Source: Chaetorhynchus papuensis (lineage: Eukaryota > Chordata > Aves > Passeriformes > Rhipiduridae). Taken from it: 64,000 nucleotides of DNA. The notes under the pieces are model-generated. The model worked only from the letters and a program-made list of their open reading frames with translations, had not been told where the DNA came from and made no database searches. Below, piece by piece: positions 13,601 through 23,741 of this stretch (its first letter is position 1; each line of letters begins with the position of its first letter). Location: assembly GCA_013396525.1 (NCBI GenBank), contig VWYX01000670.1, positions 404,243 through 468,242 of the forward strand, written 5' to 3'. Both the position numbers and the translations under genes were made by a program.

Positions 13601-16600
13601 GGATATAGGATTGAACTCAACTGCCATGCATATCTGATCTGTAAACATGCTGATAGAACAAAATTCTTAGACAGGGATCGGTAGAGTCTAGATGGATGAT
13701 CTGGAATCCATAAGAAACATGAAAGTCACAGTGTTTGAAACAAGGCCTAGGTGAAAGAAATTCCTGTTTTCATCTCCTGGTTTAGTTGTAAAAATGTAAA
13801 TTACAGTTGCTGCTGAAGATGTAAAGATGGCTGATACCGACCATAATATCAAAAAGCAATTATCGTTTTAGAGTCACAGAATCACAGAATGAGTAAAGTT
13901 GAAAGGCACCACAGTGATCATCTGGTCCAACCTCCCTGCTCAAGCAGGGTCATCCTACAGCACATGGCACAGGATTGTGTCCGGATGGTTCTTGAGTATC
14001 TCCAGTGAGGGAGACTCCACAGCCTCTCTGGGCAACCTGTACCAGTGCTCAGTCACCTGCACAGTAAAGAAGTTCTGACTCATGTTCAGGTGGAACTTCC
14101 TGTGCATCAGTTGCTGCCCATTGCCTCTTGTCCTGTTGCTTGGCACCACCCAGCAGAGCCTGGAAACATCCCCTTGGCACCCTCCCTTCAGATACTGACA
14201 GACATTGATGAGGTCCCCTCTCAGTCATCTCTCCTCAAGGCTGAACAGGCCCAGCTTCTGCAGCCTTTTGTGCTCTGTTAAAAATATCCATTGCTCTAAA
14301 TTCACAATTTAAAATGGATTTCCATTCTTCACCCAACTTTTAAACTCAATTTCAACACAGTTTGAAAAATAAACACCTTGAAGACCAAGTTTTGAGAATT
14401 GTTTTGGTTTCTGTGTTTGCATTTGAAAATGTTCCCTTAAAACAATCACACAGCAAATGAAAGTGTTTTTTGCATTTTTTGAAAGGGATTAAGACTACTG
14501 GTTCTGGATCCATGAATTTCAACTTTTATGTGAAGACATTTACAATGAATTATAAAAATAACAACTCAAAATGGAGAACTTACAAAGGGATTCTGAGCAA
14601 TGAAGAAAAGGTAAGGGAAAGTGGGAAGGGTAGAAAACCACAAAACAATAATGCATATGCTGTCTTGACATCGAAGGGCAGGCTTTCCCTGTCAAGAAAG
14701 ATTAGGACTTTCTAGACTTGGGCTAAGTGTAATTTATGGCTACAGAGTAGATAGCGAGCTTGTCGAAACAATGAAATTATCCATGGATTGGTGAAGCTGT
14801 GGGACACACACAGGGAGGCATGTGTATGTCTGCACCCCTCTTTTAAAAAAGTGGTGTAATTGGAGCTGAACAGCAGCTGTTGGGGCAGGTCCTTAGCTCA
14901 GCTCAGTGTTTGCCCGTGCCAGGGATGCTGTTGGTATGGCACCAGCAAAGCTGAGGGTCAGCTTCAAATGCACGGGGATGGTCAATTCACCTCCCCCCAC
15001 CAAATGAAACAACCCCTTGGGTGAAGGGCAGGGCTGCGGTGGAGTTTGTCTGATAACATTTTCTCCTGAAAACCTCATGTTTCATTCCAAACAAAAGAAA
15101 TCCCAAAAGCCTTCCTCTCTGGCCCCACAGTGTTCAGTCAAACCTTCACTCATCATTCCTGAGGGAGCCCAGCTTGCCTCAGGAGAAGGCTCTACCTGGT
15201 CCTTAGGGCTGATGGCAGTTTTTGAAGAAAACTTGGTAGAAATCTGAAGAGAGATTTCCTGCTCGCTCTGATTTTCTTGGCTTGCATGGCAAGGAATTTC
15301 ACTGCCCAGCATTAATGGGGTTAATATTTTTTTAAATGTTAAACTGAGGGAATGCTGGCCCAAAGAGTGACAGATCAGCCCGGTAGTGGCTGAACTGCAA
15401 AGGCCAGCTATTTAAAATGTGCAGGCTTGCAGTTTCCCACAGTGACTTGTTATATACAAATACCCTTTGAAAGCATTATATATGGTCTTACTTTCAGCTA
15501 AGGTGCATGACAGAACCTGTCCCATCAGACCCCCATGTGGCCTGGCATTTTATCTAAGATATGCTGAGCTCACTTCTCTATCTCATCAGGCTTTTAAGTT
15601 TTCCTAGGTCATGATGAAGCACGTCCAAGAACTAATACTGCAAGGACTACTGTTCTGCACAAGGGGCTGAGCTGATTCTGGGAAATACTGTATAAGTGCA
15701 GTAACAACTGCATAGCTAATAGTCAGTCTTCAAGCTTGATATAGAAAACTGACCATTTCACTAAAATGCCCAGAAATAGTTCACCTCAGTTTTTTTCTTT
15801 ATATGTTTCTACCCTGTATTTCCAAGAAAGGGTGCTGCAGGGCTCTTAAATAAAAAATGATTGCATTATACCAGCATACATTAACTATAAATTACACAGT
15901 ATTGCAACAGTGATAATCTTTCTCCTCCGAGCTAACAGAAAAATGTGATCACCTGGCACAACTAAAAAGATTATTTCTTTCCAGAACTCCCAATTCCTAA
16001 AATCTTGTGGCTAATCCCAGGTTATCAAGGTATTAGTTTTAGGATAACGAAAATCTTTGAAGTTGGATGTCAGGAGCACTTTGAAGAAAGAGACTTTTAA
16101 AACAGAGCAAACAAGGTGTGCACATTTCATTGCAGGTATTCCAAGGCAACTCCAACTCCGGTGACATCGTGCGCAACAACTTCATCCCTCCCATAGTGGC
16201 TCGTTATGTGCGGATTATCCCTCAGACCTGGAACCAAAGAATAGCACTGAAGCTGGAGCTGATGGGATGTCGAATAATGCCAGGTATGGGGTCAGCTGTG
16301 CATGGTGCCTCTAAAGCCCCCTGTGCTGCCCCAGTGCCACTGATGCCCCCTTCTCTCTTGCAGCCAACAGTTCATTTACGCATCCAATGTGGCAGAAGCC
16401 GAGTCAGAGCACAGAAACCTCCCTCGGAAAAGAAGACAGGACTGTTACAGAGCCCATCCCATCCGAAGAAACTAACTTGGGTAACACTACCTAGTGCTGC
16501 ATTTTCTCTAGGATGCATCATGTCTTCAGCCCAGTCTGACTGAACTTTAAACTTTCTCACAAATCAGAACTTTTATTTTCCCTTCAGACTTCATTAATGA

Positions 16601-19600
16601 CAGAGAGAAGAGGGAGGAGCAATAGGTTCTTTTTGTCTAAAGGCGCGGAAAGAGATTGAAAGCCTTAATTTTCCTTGATGTGTTAAACATTGGGCTTTGG
16701 TTTCCCTGTCATATTGGTTGATTTGCCATGCTTGGTGGGTGGCTCAAGGGAATACAGTGAGCACTCAGCAGCAGTTTTTGGAAGAGTTCTTCCTCACTCT
16801 TTTCCTGTATTTTGTAATTTTTTAGTACATGAGGTAATCATCTCACAAAAGTGTTATCTTCTCTCCACACAACCACGACACCTTCCAGAGCAAGTTCCCA
16901 GCTGAAAGCAGCATGCAGTAGTGCCTGATTGTGTAATTAAACATTCTTCCATAATGCCTGTGTTCGTGGGGGCTCAGACAATCTTAATTTGCAGTCTTCA
17001 TTCTTTAATGTTGTGGAGCTAACTTCTTAGACCTTAAAAAGCAAACAAACAGAATTTGGTGCTTATACTGACAGTTTTGTGTGCTCATATCCAGGCAGGA
17101 ATTGCCAGACCCACTGTACCAAATGCTACTTCCCATTAGGTAGCTGATAGTTGTAGAAATGCCTCTGTGAAAAAACTGGTTGTAAGAAGTAATCACTGGA
17201 AGAAAAAAAAAATCTGAATCTGCTTGCCAAGAGCAAGCAAGCTCAGTTCATCTGTGCAGTGGTATGAGTAAACCATATCCACGTTCACTGAAAATGAAAT
17301 CTACCGGGATTTTGTCTGCTAAATTGCAAATACTCTGTGGACACTTCTACTGCCTTATTCTCACAGCTGGCAAGCGTCTGTAGAAACAGGGAACGGCACA
17401 CTCCTGACACAAGAGCCACCCCACTGCTAATTTTTTCTGCTCTAAAGCATGTTGTGTTAGAATTTACAGTGGCTAAACAGGTTTTTCCCTAGACTCCCTC
17501 ATGGAAATCTTTGAAGTATTTTGACTGAAATGTTTCAGCCAGTTCAGCATGAGCCAGATACTTGGCATGTAAAATTGCAGTCTCCTTTGGCAGATTTATA
17601 AGCAACTGCAAACAGAGTGTGTATGAGTGGCTTTTAAAGTCATCTATTGTGTAATAAAAAAGAACTGCTCTTTGTAAGGATGCATATAGATGCCAAGTCA
17701 AGTGTCACCCTTGAGAAAGTATATTCAGCTCTTCTGTTTCAACATTGTTCCACATAGGTACGTGGCTGAGGAGTGGTCTTTTAGTTTTATAGTTGTACAT
17801 TCCCATGCTCTCTTCAAGCAGCATTCCTGCAACATTATCTACCTTTTGCTGTAGTAAAAACTACCAGCTTCAGAGTAATTTGCCTTTTAAACTTCTATCC
17901 CTTTTTTTTCTCATGCAGGTTTAAAGCTTACAGCTATAATTGTCCCCATCCTCATCGTGCTGTGTCTGTTCTTGTTCTCTGGAATTTGTATCTGCGCAGC
18001 CCTACGCAAGTAAGATACTGGTTTTTGTCAAAGGAGGCATCTGTGGGTACCTCGCTAGCATGTCCAACTCCGTGCCCACTTTCCAGAGCCTCTTTACCAG
18101 GGAGCTGGGGATTGATCCTGTTTCTCAGTCTTTAAGTAGAACTCATGCTGTGTTTCTGTAAATTGTATTTCTTACTGTGTACCTCCCCTAGTCAGAAAAA
18201 TGAAGGTAAAGCAGGTCAGAACCGTGCACCCAGTCCAATGTAACCAGCTGTTCTCTTCACACAAACACTGAGGTGTAAAGCAGTTGAAGACAGGATACTT
18301 TCCACACCAAAGCCAAATAAGAAATTCAGTGAAGGGAAGATTTGAGCTATCTACCTGGATCATTTTCTTTTACTTCCCTCCTGTTGTGTTTCTGTTTCCC
18401 AGTCCCTTAAGTTGGAGCACTTAACCTAGCAGGCTGAAAGCAGAGCTGGGCTCTGAGGAGTTGCACACGTACACACACTGGTGTGAGCAGCTAAAACTAA
18501 GCTATTTCATCTCATGAGTCTGAGTACTGGAAGGAGCACTGCTAACTGTGCTTCCTGCTAGATTCCCACTCCTATGGACCTGCACTTGCATGTTGAGCCA
18601 GGAAATGCTTCTGTCAGCAGATGGGGATTTGGAAGTATAAGCAATGCTCTGGTGATGCTGCTTCATCACCAGCAATACTCAGCTCTGCCCTGTTTTCCCA
18701 GTAAATCTATAAAATAGCCAAAGAATTTGGAAGAGCAGACCCAAACATAGCCTGGAGTGACACATATAGACGCAGACACATCAAATTGGTGAGTGCCAGC
18801 CCCAGAAATCTGAACACCAGCACTCACAACTTGCACATAGATGGAGAAAAAGAAAATGTCAAAGTGCTGGTTTGCCTGCCTGATGTTCTAGTAAACAGCA
18901 ACTTCCACGAACTCAAAGTGAAGCCTTTGCCTCAGCCACTAAATAAAAAGGCTCTGCTGGAGCTAAGGCATGAAGCTGAAATGCTGTAAGTACTGACGTT
19001 TATAAATCCTTTCCTCTCCTCACAGGCGAGAAGCCAAAGGACTTTCCTATGGATTATCCAGTACTCAGAAATCAGGTGAGCAGAGAATCATGCACTTTGT
19101 CCTGTCCCGTCCTGTCCACTGGGCCAGCAGGAAGGGCTTTATGCAACTACACTTTTAATGCTTGTGAAATAAGATCCACATTTCCTCATTCAAATTCACC
19201 TCTTCATCCAAGGGAAACAGCAAACGATAGTCCCACTTGTGTCATCTTAGCACAGTGCCCTGAGAAACAATATAATTTGGTTTCTTTGACAGAAAGGCAA
19301 TTAACAAAAGATCTATTATACAGAGTGCATAAATTAGCATGTAAGAGTGCTCCCAGGTGCCCTCCTTTTCCTTCCCACCTCCAAAATACCTATTTTGCAG
19401 AAAATTGCTGCTGTTCTTTTCTTTTCCCCACAGCAGAGGGGATTGCCTTTCTCCGAGAGAGCAAGGGATAATCATTTTATATGGCTTTAATATTTTCTTC
19501 TCATTGCCCTCCCTGTCTGAAACTGTATTTATAAAGCCTAATAACACTGAACTGTATTGAATGAGGGATTGGCTTGAGCATACAGTTTTAGGAGATGACT

Positions 19601-22600
19601 GCAAAACCCTGATGAAGTATTTTCTTTGTATTGCTCAATAACATTTTCTAGAGTGGGGTTCCCATCAGCTTGGCAGTTGGGGTGTTTTTCCTGGCCAACC
19701 AATTCTGTAGAGGAATATCCTTCTGAAACTCAGCTTTCCAGAAAAAACCCAAACCACTAAGCATTTCATATGTCTCTTGACAAGTCCCTTGCAATAGCTC
19801 AGCTCCAAAATTTCATCCCTCAGCAGGTGCTGACGTCAGTGAAAGGAATGCTGTTACCCACTGCTGCTTGCCCTCATTAGAAAATTAATTTGTACTTAAC
19901 ATCATATTTGCTAATATGATTTTTCAAGGTCACATCATAATCCTGTCTCACTTGCTAATGAGGACAAATCCCAAGAAATTGGAGATAGCCTCTTACCCAG
20001 TCAGTTCATTTGTTGTATGTCTGCTTCATAAATCAAGCTCCTAAGCCCTTGTGAACCAGGCTTGGGGCTTAGAAAGCTGTGAGCCAAACTCACCTCTCCA
20101 CAGACCTCCTGGCACAGGCTCCAGCAAGTCTCTGACACTGTGGATTTTTTTTCTTTTCTGTCTTACAAGGATGTTGTGAGAACAAGTTAATTGATGAGTA
20201 CAGGTGCTCCGATACCAACAAAATGGAAGCCACACTAATCTACTGGAAAAAAGAGAAATTTTAAGCATTATTTTTGCCAGATAATCAGTGCCAAAACATA
20301 ACTGACTTAGAGCTGGTATTTTATCCATATACTTTGTTAAGGCATCACTGTAGGCACCTACAGAGTTTGAGCCCTTCTTGCCAAAATATCTTATATAAAC
20401 TTGGAAATCCCAGTTGATGATTCACTTCTTCCTTCACCCTTCATATTTAGGGGGCTTTTTTTAAACAAACAGCCCATTTTAGTCATGTTTTTGAACTATT
20501 TCAATCTATTGACAGCAATGAGTATACCAAAAATTAAACTTTCTGGAAAGTCTTCTGATTCTAAGCATTCAACTTGCTGATAAGCCTTCTATTTTTATTT
20601 CTTTTTCATAGGTTGTTGGAAACAAATCAAGCAGCCCTTTACCAGGCATCAGTCAACTGAATTTACTATCAGCTATAACAATGAGAAGGAGACACCACAA
20701 AAGCTGGATCTGGTCACCAGTGACATGGCAGGTAACAGCTGCTCCCCCTCAGATGCATTCCTTTTGCTCCCTGTGCAGAGCTGGTAACAGGGAGAGGGGT
20801 GGCCCAGCGGTGTTACAGGCTTCAGCTCTTATGCAAGCTGAGGCCCAGAAATAGATTTATTCACATTCATCCCAGATGTAGAGTGAAGCAGATAAATATA
20901 TTAGGGAGGGAAAGACCCACTATTTCGGATTTTTTTTTCTTGGAGTTGTTGGAAAAGTTTCCTGACTCTGAAATAGTTACAGCTAAAGGTAATGATGGAA
21001 GGCACTCAGGCATGGATGAAGTGCAAGAATGTGCCTAGGATAGGATTGGTTCCCTTTGCTGACTAATTTTTGTGTTTCTATTTAAATACAAATGTCTCTG
21101 GGAATGGAACAAAATATGATGCTCCTTGCTCTGCTGATCAGTAGAAAAATTACTTAGTTCAGGCACCAGGAAAGCTGCACAGGGATCTCTTCCAGCTATG
21201 CATGAAATCCCACCACAAACCAACTATCTGGGAGATGAGACCTCCTGAAGTGGAAGCAAGTAGATGAGAGAGAAGAAAAAAGCCAGCCACAGTGCTTCTC
21301 TCCTGTGCTACCTTGGCTCCAGGTCACTGTTTGGATAGAGCAAATCCCTGCATCAGTACTATTTGCATCCCAAAGGGATGATTTTTTAATTCATCCTCTT
21401 AGCAGATCTTATCCCTGCCTAGTCTAGTCTGTCTGGTAAGGCTGGTGACACCAGCCATTTCATGGGATCAGTGAGCAGCACTCCTGAAGAAAGATTAGTT
21501 TGCTGTTTCCAGCCTCCAGACCTTAGAAATTCCTTAGAATTTCTTCATTGTGTTTGGCAGAGAAATACATTTTAAAAACAAATGGATGGTTACTGTAATT
21601 CCATATGGTGCTGCTCTCAATATCTTTCAAAGACAGTTTCAATCCTTTATAGAAACTTTCAATATAAATATGCAGAGACCTATAATGCAGTTTAAGGAAA
21701 GAGAATGAATAAAGGTTGCTCACAAATTATGGTTATTTGGTTCCCTGGCCATGTCATAAGGACCCTTTACTCTCTCCACCATCCCCTCCTGCTGTGTTTG
21801 CGGGAAGTCTTAACTCTCAGCCTGGCTCAGGCACATTCCCAGCCTTAGCATTTCACCTGCAGTCTCCTTAGAAATAAAAAACATGAAACAAAAACGTGAA
21901 TGCAACCTAGAAATGTGCCATTTAATAATTTAATTGCAGAGAGCACCCAATTTGCACATAGGTTATCATGCTACATGAAATTCCCTCACTTCAGACCCCC
22001 AGTTGCCTGCCGGTTCCCAAAGGCAGCCAGGAGGAAGTCAGGATGCTTCATCCTGAGCGAGAGAGGTTTCTGGGGATGGCGGCAGCGATGCTGGGGAGAG
22101 CTGCACCACTTACTTAGTGAAATATCATAACACCTTCACCCTACATGCTGAAGTTTGGGACACAGCCAGAAACTGCCAAAAAGATTCACAGGACATATGG
22201 GATCGAATTCGACGCTCATGTCAGATGAACCGCGGTGCCAGAACAGAAACTGAGCTCACTTCTTCACGCCTGCATGAAAACACGATACTTTAGCAGTGTC
22301 ATTTACTAGAGCTGTTCAGGCCACCCTATGTATCTGTAAGAGATTGTCACCAGCGCCAAAGCGAGAAAGTTAGAACGTTCACTTCTCTCATAATAGTATT
22401 ACTTGTTTTTTTCAGAAAACCTTCTAGTTCAGATCTCCTCACACGGCAGCCTGGCATCTACCTTAACTGGAGGTGCAAACACGCGCTTCTTGAGGCCGTG
22501 TTTCCTCCATCTCACTCCTTGCTCCTGCTCAGGCCGTTTGCCTCAGGCCGGCTCTATCCCTGCCATCCCCCTTGACCGGGTGACTGCCCAATTCCTGCGG

Positions 22601-23741
22601 CAGCACCGTTCCCACTTCTCCCCCCAAGCTCATCCCCCCTGGCATGCCCACAGCCGTGCTGAGCTGGCTTAGCACATTTCACACTTCCATTGACTCTCTT
22701 GGCTGCCGTTTTGCCTAACTTCATCCTTCTTGTCAGTCAGCTACTGTGAGATGCCTTTTAAATAAAGCTGGCTCGTTAAGAATCCTCTGGGCATTTTAAT
22801 TATTCCAAAAGTGGAACACTCATTTTGGAGGACTTCTTGCTTGTGGATCTTCATGCAATGTCCTTTGTCCAGTTTGTTGCTAATATTTTGTTGACCTCAC
22901 TCATTTTTTAGGGCTTTAAAATATACTCCAGAAATGTTAATTTATTTGGGAGGGTGGGTGGGGAAAGGGAGGGGGGGAGCAGGAAAAGAGGTGGCAGATT
23001 GGAGCTTCTCCATGGAATAGCTTCTGCCATGTTCTGCAATTCTTACTCACTGAAGGAGGTTGCAGGATTGGTGTTGGGGAAGGGATTCCTCACATCCCCA
23101 ATAACCACACATTTGACACAATAACAGAGTAGTTTTTCAGCATAAAATCCTATCTATGCATAAGTATTATATACATAAAATAACCAACCCATGTCTTACT
23201 GAGCATTTCATGCTTCTTTTTAGATTATCAGCAGCCTCTCATGATCGGGACAGGGACAGTAACACGTAAAGGATCTACTTTTCGCCCCATGGACACCAAA
23301 GAGGAGGGAAGAAGGGGGAGTTCTGAGTTTGAAAATCACTATCACTGCCCTCACAGAGCTAACAGGCACGAATATGCTCTGCCCCTGACCAGCCAAGAGC
23401 CCGAGTACGCCACCCCCATCATAGAGCGGCACATAGCAAGAGAAAATAATCTCCCCTCTGAGAACGGCTACAACGTTCCTGTCGCCTCCTCTCAGATACA
23501 TTCCCTTACTGCCGGCAGCTTCTCCACTTCGTGTAAGGCCGACACCAGGAACGGAGACTATCAGACACCCCAGAGTGTCATAAACTACGACAAACCCAAA
23601 GTTAATGGTGTTCTGACCTCCGTGAGCTACAGCACAGACTACCAGAAACCCCAGCAAACTGCTCTTGGGGGCGAGGGTTACTCCACGCCCAGGGACTGCC
23701 TAAAGCCCATAAGCCAGACAGCAATGACAGCTCTCTTGTGA
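4505..23741 (+). CDS. DCBLD1: DCBLD1, discoidin/CUB/LCCL domain-containing protein 1 (3' part, 13 exons)
   Basis: Type I membrane protein of the neuropilin-like DCBLD family. Exons: 4505-4642, 5199-5250, 5981-6053, 7730-7863, 11903-11943, 13208-13423, 14486-14610, 16136-16283, 16364-16480, 17919-18009, 19026-19075, 20612-20731, 23224-23741. All junctions are AG/GT and the phases close exactly, giving 606 visible residues and a TGA stop. Visible residues 1-45 are the C-terminal CUB part (PYCGN, SGRGFLLSYASSDHP). Residues 46-145 are LCCL (YCPAGCRDIAGD). Residues 147-304 are F5/8C, bracketed by Cys147 and Cys304. The transmembrane helix is about 351-374. The tail is 375-606, with nine YxxP motifs and the ending SQTAMTALL. 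That ending, CWKQIKQPF and GTGTVTRKGSTFRPMD point to DCBLD1 rather than DCBLD2. Family knowledge: phosphorylated YxxP sites of DCBLD proteins recruit CRKL SH2 domains. About 110 N-terminal residues lie outside the window. Confidence 0.97.
4643..5198 (+). other. DCBLD1 intron
   Basis: A 556-base intron. Nothing beyond splice signals (gtaagg ... ttcacag) was seen. Confidence 0.9.
5199..5250 (+). CDS. DCBLD1: DCBLD1 exon: CUB-LCCL linker
   Basis: A 52-base exon reading DLITCLERANHYTEAEF. It joins the CUB end to the start of the LCCL domain. Acceptor is ttcacag, donor is CAG|gtaaag. Ends in phase 2. Confidence 0.95.
5251..5980 (+). other. DCBLD1 intron
   Basis: A 730-base intron with no feature I can support. 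Confidence 0.85.
5981..6053 (+). CDS. DCBLD1: DCBLD1 exon: LCCL domain, first part
   Basis: Reads SRYCPAGCRDIAGDISGN then IGEGYRD. YCPAGC is the LCCL hallmark with its first cysteine pair. Acceptor is cactacag, donor is GAT|gtaagt. Ends in phase 0. Confidence 0.97.
6054..7729 (+). other. DCBLD1 intron
   Basis: A 1.7 kb intron. The frame of the preceding exon runs on to a stop near 6272 without splicing, but the donor is strong. A 19-base near-tandem unit (ttatcagtata...) sits at 6182-6216. No other feature seen. Confidence 0.8.
7730..7863 (+). CDS. DCBLD1: DCBLD1 exon: LCCL domain, second part
   Basis: Begins TSLLCKAAIHAGVLADELGG and continues QISVTQHKGISRYEG. This is the conserved LCCL core with Cys and the H-A-G turn. 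It is much more GC-rich than its surroundings. Acceptor is cctttcag, donor is GA|gtgagt. Ends in phase 2. Confidence 0.97.
7864..11902 (+). other. DCBLD1 intron (largest in the visible gene)
   Basis: A 4.0 kb intron of AT-rich sequence. I see no repeat signature, RNA gene or conserved frame. Several short open frames have no recognisable product. Confidence 0.75.
11903..11943 (+). CDS. DCBLD1: DCBLD1 exon: LCCL to discoidin linker
   Basis: A 41-base exon reading GSLSDKRFTFTSN after a split Asp codon. It matches the family linker GSLSDKRF. Acceptor is ttcttacag, donor is ATG|gtaaga. Ends in phase 1. Confidence 0.95.
11944..13207 (+). other. DCBLD1 intron
   Basis: A 1.26 kb intron. No feature recognised. 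Confidence 0.8.
13208..13423 (+). CDS. DCBLD1: DCBLD1 exon: F5/8C (discoidin) domain, first half
   Basis: Starts GCNKSLSLEEGFLSKSQVTA, with the domain's first Cys, and ends REWLEIDLGEKKRIT. WLEIDLG is the F5/8C signature. Acceptor is ctcctag, donor is CAG|gtatgt. Phase 1 at both ends. Confidence 0.97.
13424..14485 (+). other. DCBLD1 intron carrying a CR1 fragment
   Basis: A 1.06 kb intron. Its middle 400 bases are an antisense CR1 LINE end, listed separately. The rest is unremarkable. Confidence 0.85.
13872..14271 (-). mobile_element. CR1 LINE 3' fragment
   Basis: On the + strand it starts gtcacagaatcacagaatga, the reverse complement of the CR1 3' terminal repeats. It continues with typical CR1 text such as tggtccaacctccctgctca and ends near ggctgaacaggcccagcttc. 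It is 5'-truncated and antisense to DCBLD1. No intact reverse transcriptase frame. Confidence 0.95.
14486..14610 (+). CDS. DCBLD1: DCBLD1 exon: F5/8C domain, middle
   Basis: Reads GIKTTGSGSMNFNFYVKTF and later NNNSKWRTYKGILSNEEK. This is the central discoidin beta-sheet region. Acceptor is gaaag, with a weak polypyrimidine context. Donor is AAG|gtaagg. Ends in phase 0. Confidence 0.96.
14611..16135 (+). other. DCBLD1 intron
   Basis: A 1.5 kb intron. No feature recognised. Confidence 0.8.
16136..16283 (+). CDS. DCBLD1: DCBLD1 exon: F5/8C domain, last third
   Basis: Reads VFQGNSNSGDIVRNNFIPPI, then VARYVRIIPQTW and LKLELMGCRI. RYVRIIP and ELMGC are the classic F5/8C ending with the closing Cys. 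Acceptor is attgcag, donor is CAG|gtatgg. Ends in phase 1. Confidence 0.97.
16364..16480 (+). CDS. DCBLD1: DCBLD1 exon: extracellular juxtamembrane spacer
   Basis: Starts ANSSFTHPMWQKPSQSTETS, then a Ser/Thr/Glu-rich stretch ending EETNLG. It holds one N-glycosylation sequon (NSS) and many possible O-glycosylation residues. It follows an 80-base intron. Donor is TGG|gtaaca. Confidence 0.93.
16481..17918 (+). other. DCBLD1 intron
   Basis: A 1.4 kb intron. No feature recognised. Confidence 0.8.
17919..18009 (+). CDS. DCBLD1: DCBLD1 exon: transmembrane helix
   Basis: Starts GLKLTAIIVPILIVLCLFLF and ends SGICICAALRK. There are about 24 hydrophobic residues and then a positive stop-transfer RK. 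Cysteines at the inner face (CIC) could be palmitoylated, which is inference. Acceptor is catgcag, donor is AA|gtaaga. Ends in phase 2. Confidence 0.96.
18010..19025 (+). other. DCBLD1 intron
   Basis: A 1.0 kb intron. An open frame at 18786-18989 ends in a donor-like gtaagt, but it has no credible acceptor or homology. Confidence 0.75.
19026..19075 (+). CDS. DCBLD1: DCBLD1 exon: cytoplasmic juxtamembrane
   Basis: A 50-base exon reading REAKGLSYGLSSTQKS after a split Lys codon. It is basic and Ser/Thr-rich. Acceptor is cctcacag, donor is CAG|gtgagc. Ends in phase 1. Confidence 0.93.
19076..20611 (+). other. DCBLD1 intron
   Basis: A 1.5 kb intron. No feature recognised. Confidence 0.8.
20612..20731 (+). 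CDS. DCBLD1: DCBLD1 exon: cytoplasmic tail
   Basis: Reads GCWKQIKQPFTRHQSTEF, then TISYNNEKETPQKLDL and VTSDMA. The family-conserved CWKQIKQPF confirms the frame. Acceptor is tttcatag, donor is CAG|gtaaca. Unspliced reading would add 18 residues and stop at 20785-20787. Confidence 0.96.
20732..23223 (+). other. DCBLD1 last intron
   Basis: A 2.5 kb intron. It contains AATAAA hexamers at 21708, 21873 and 22761, so an intronically polyadenylated short form is possible. A G-quadruplex-type run lies at 22948-22977. No repeat family recognised. Confidence 0.75.
22948..22977 (+). other. G-quadruplex motif in last DCBLD1 intron
   Basis: Four G3+ runs separated by single-base loops (gggagggtgggtgggg), then two more G runs. 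It lies on the transcribed sense strand about 250 bases before the last exon. Six runs give several alternative folds. Confidence 0.85.
23224..23741 (+). CDS. DCBLD1: DCBLD1 last coding exon: YxxP-rich tail
   Basis: Begins DYQQPLMIGTGTVTRKGSTF and ends ISQTAMTALL with stop TGA at 23739-23741. YxxP motifs in order are YQQP, YHCP, YALP, YATP, YNVP, YQTP, YDKP, YQKP and YSTP. They fit CRK/CRKL SH2 docking after tyrosine phosphorylation (family knowledge). Acceptor is cttttttag. Confidence 0.98.

Noticed and set aside
13955..14281. Open frames on both strands at 14 kb
   Set aside because: They lie entirely within the CR1 3' end and lack reverse transcriptase motifs.
18786..18989. Open frame ending in a donor-like gtaagt inside a DCBLD1 intron
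   Set aside because: No acceptor of quality upstream, no recognisable domain, and the flanking DCBLD1 exons already join in phase.
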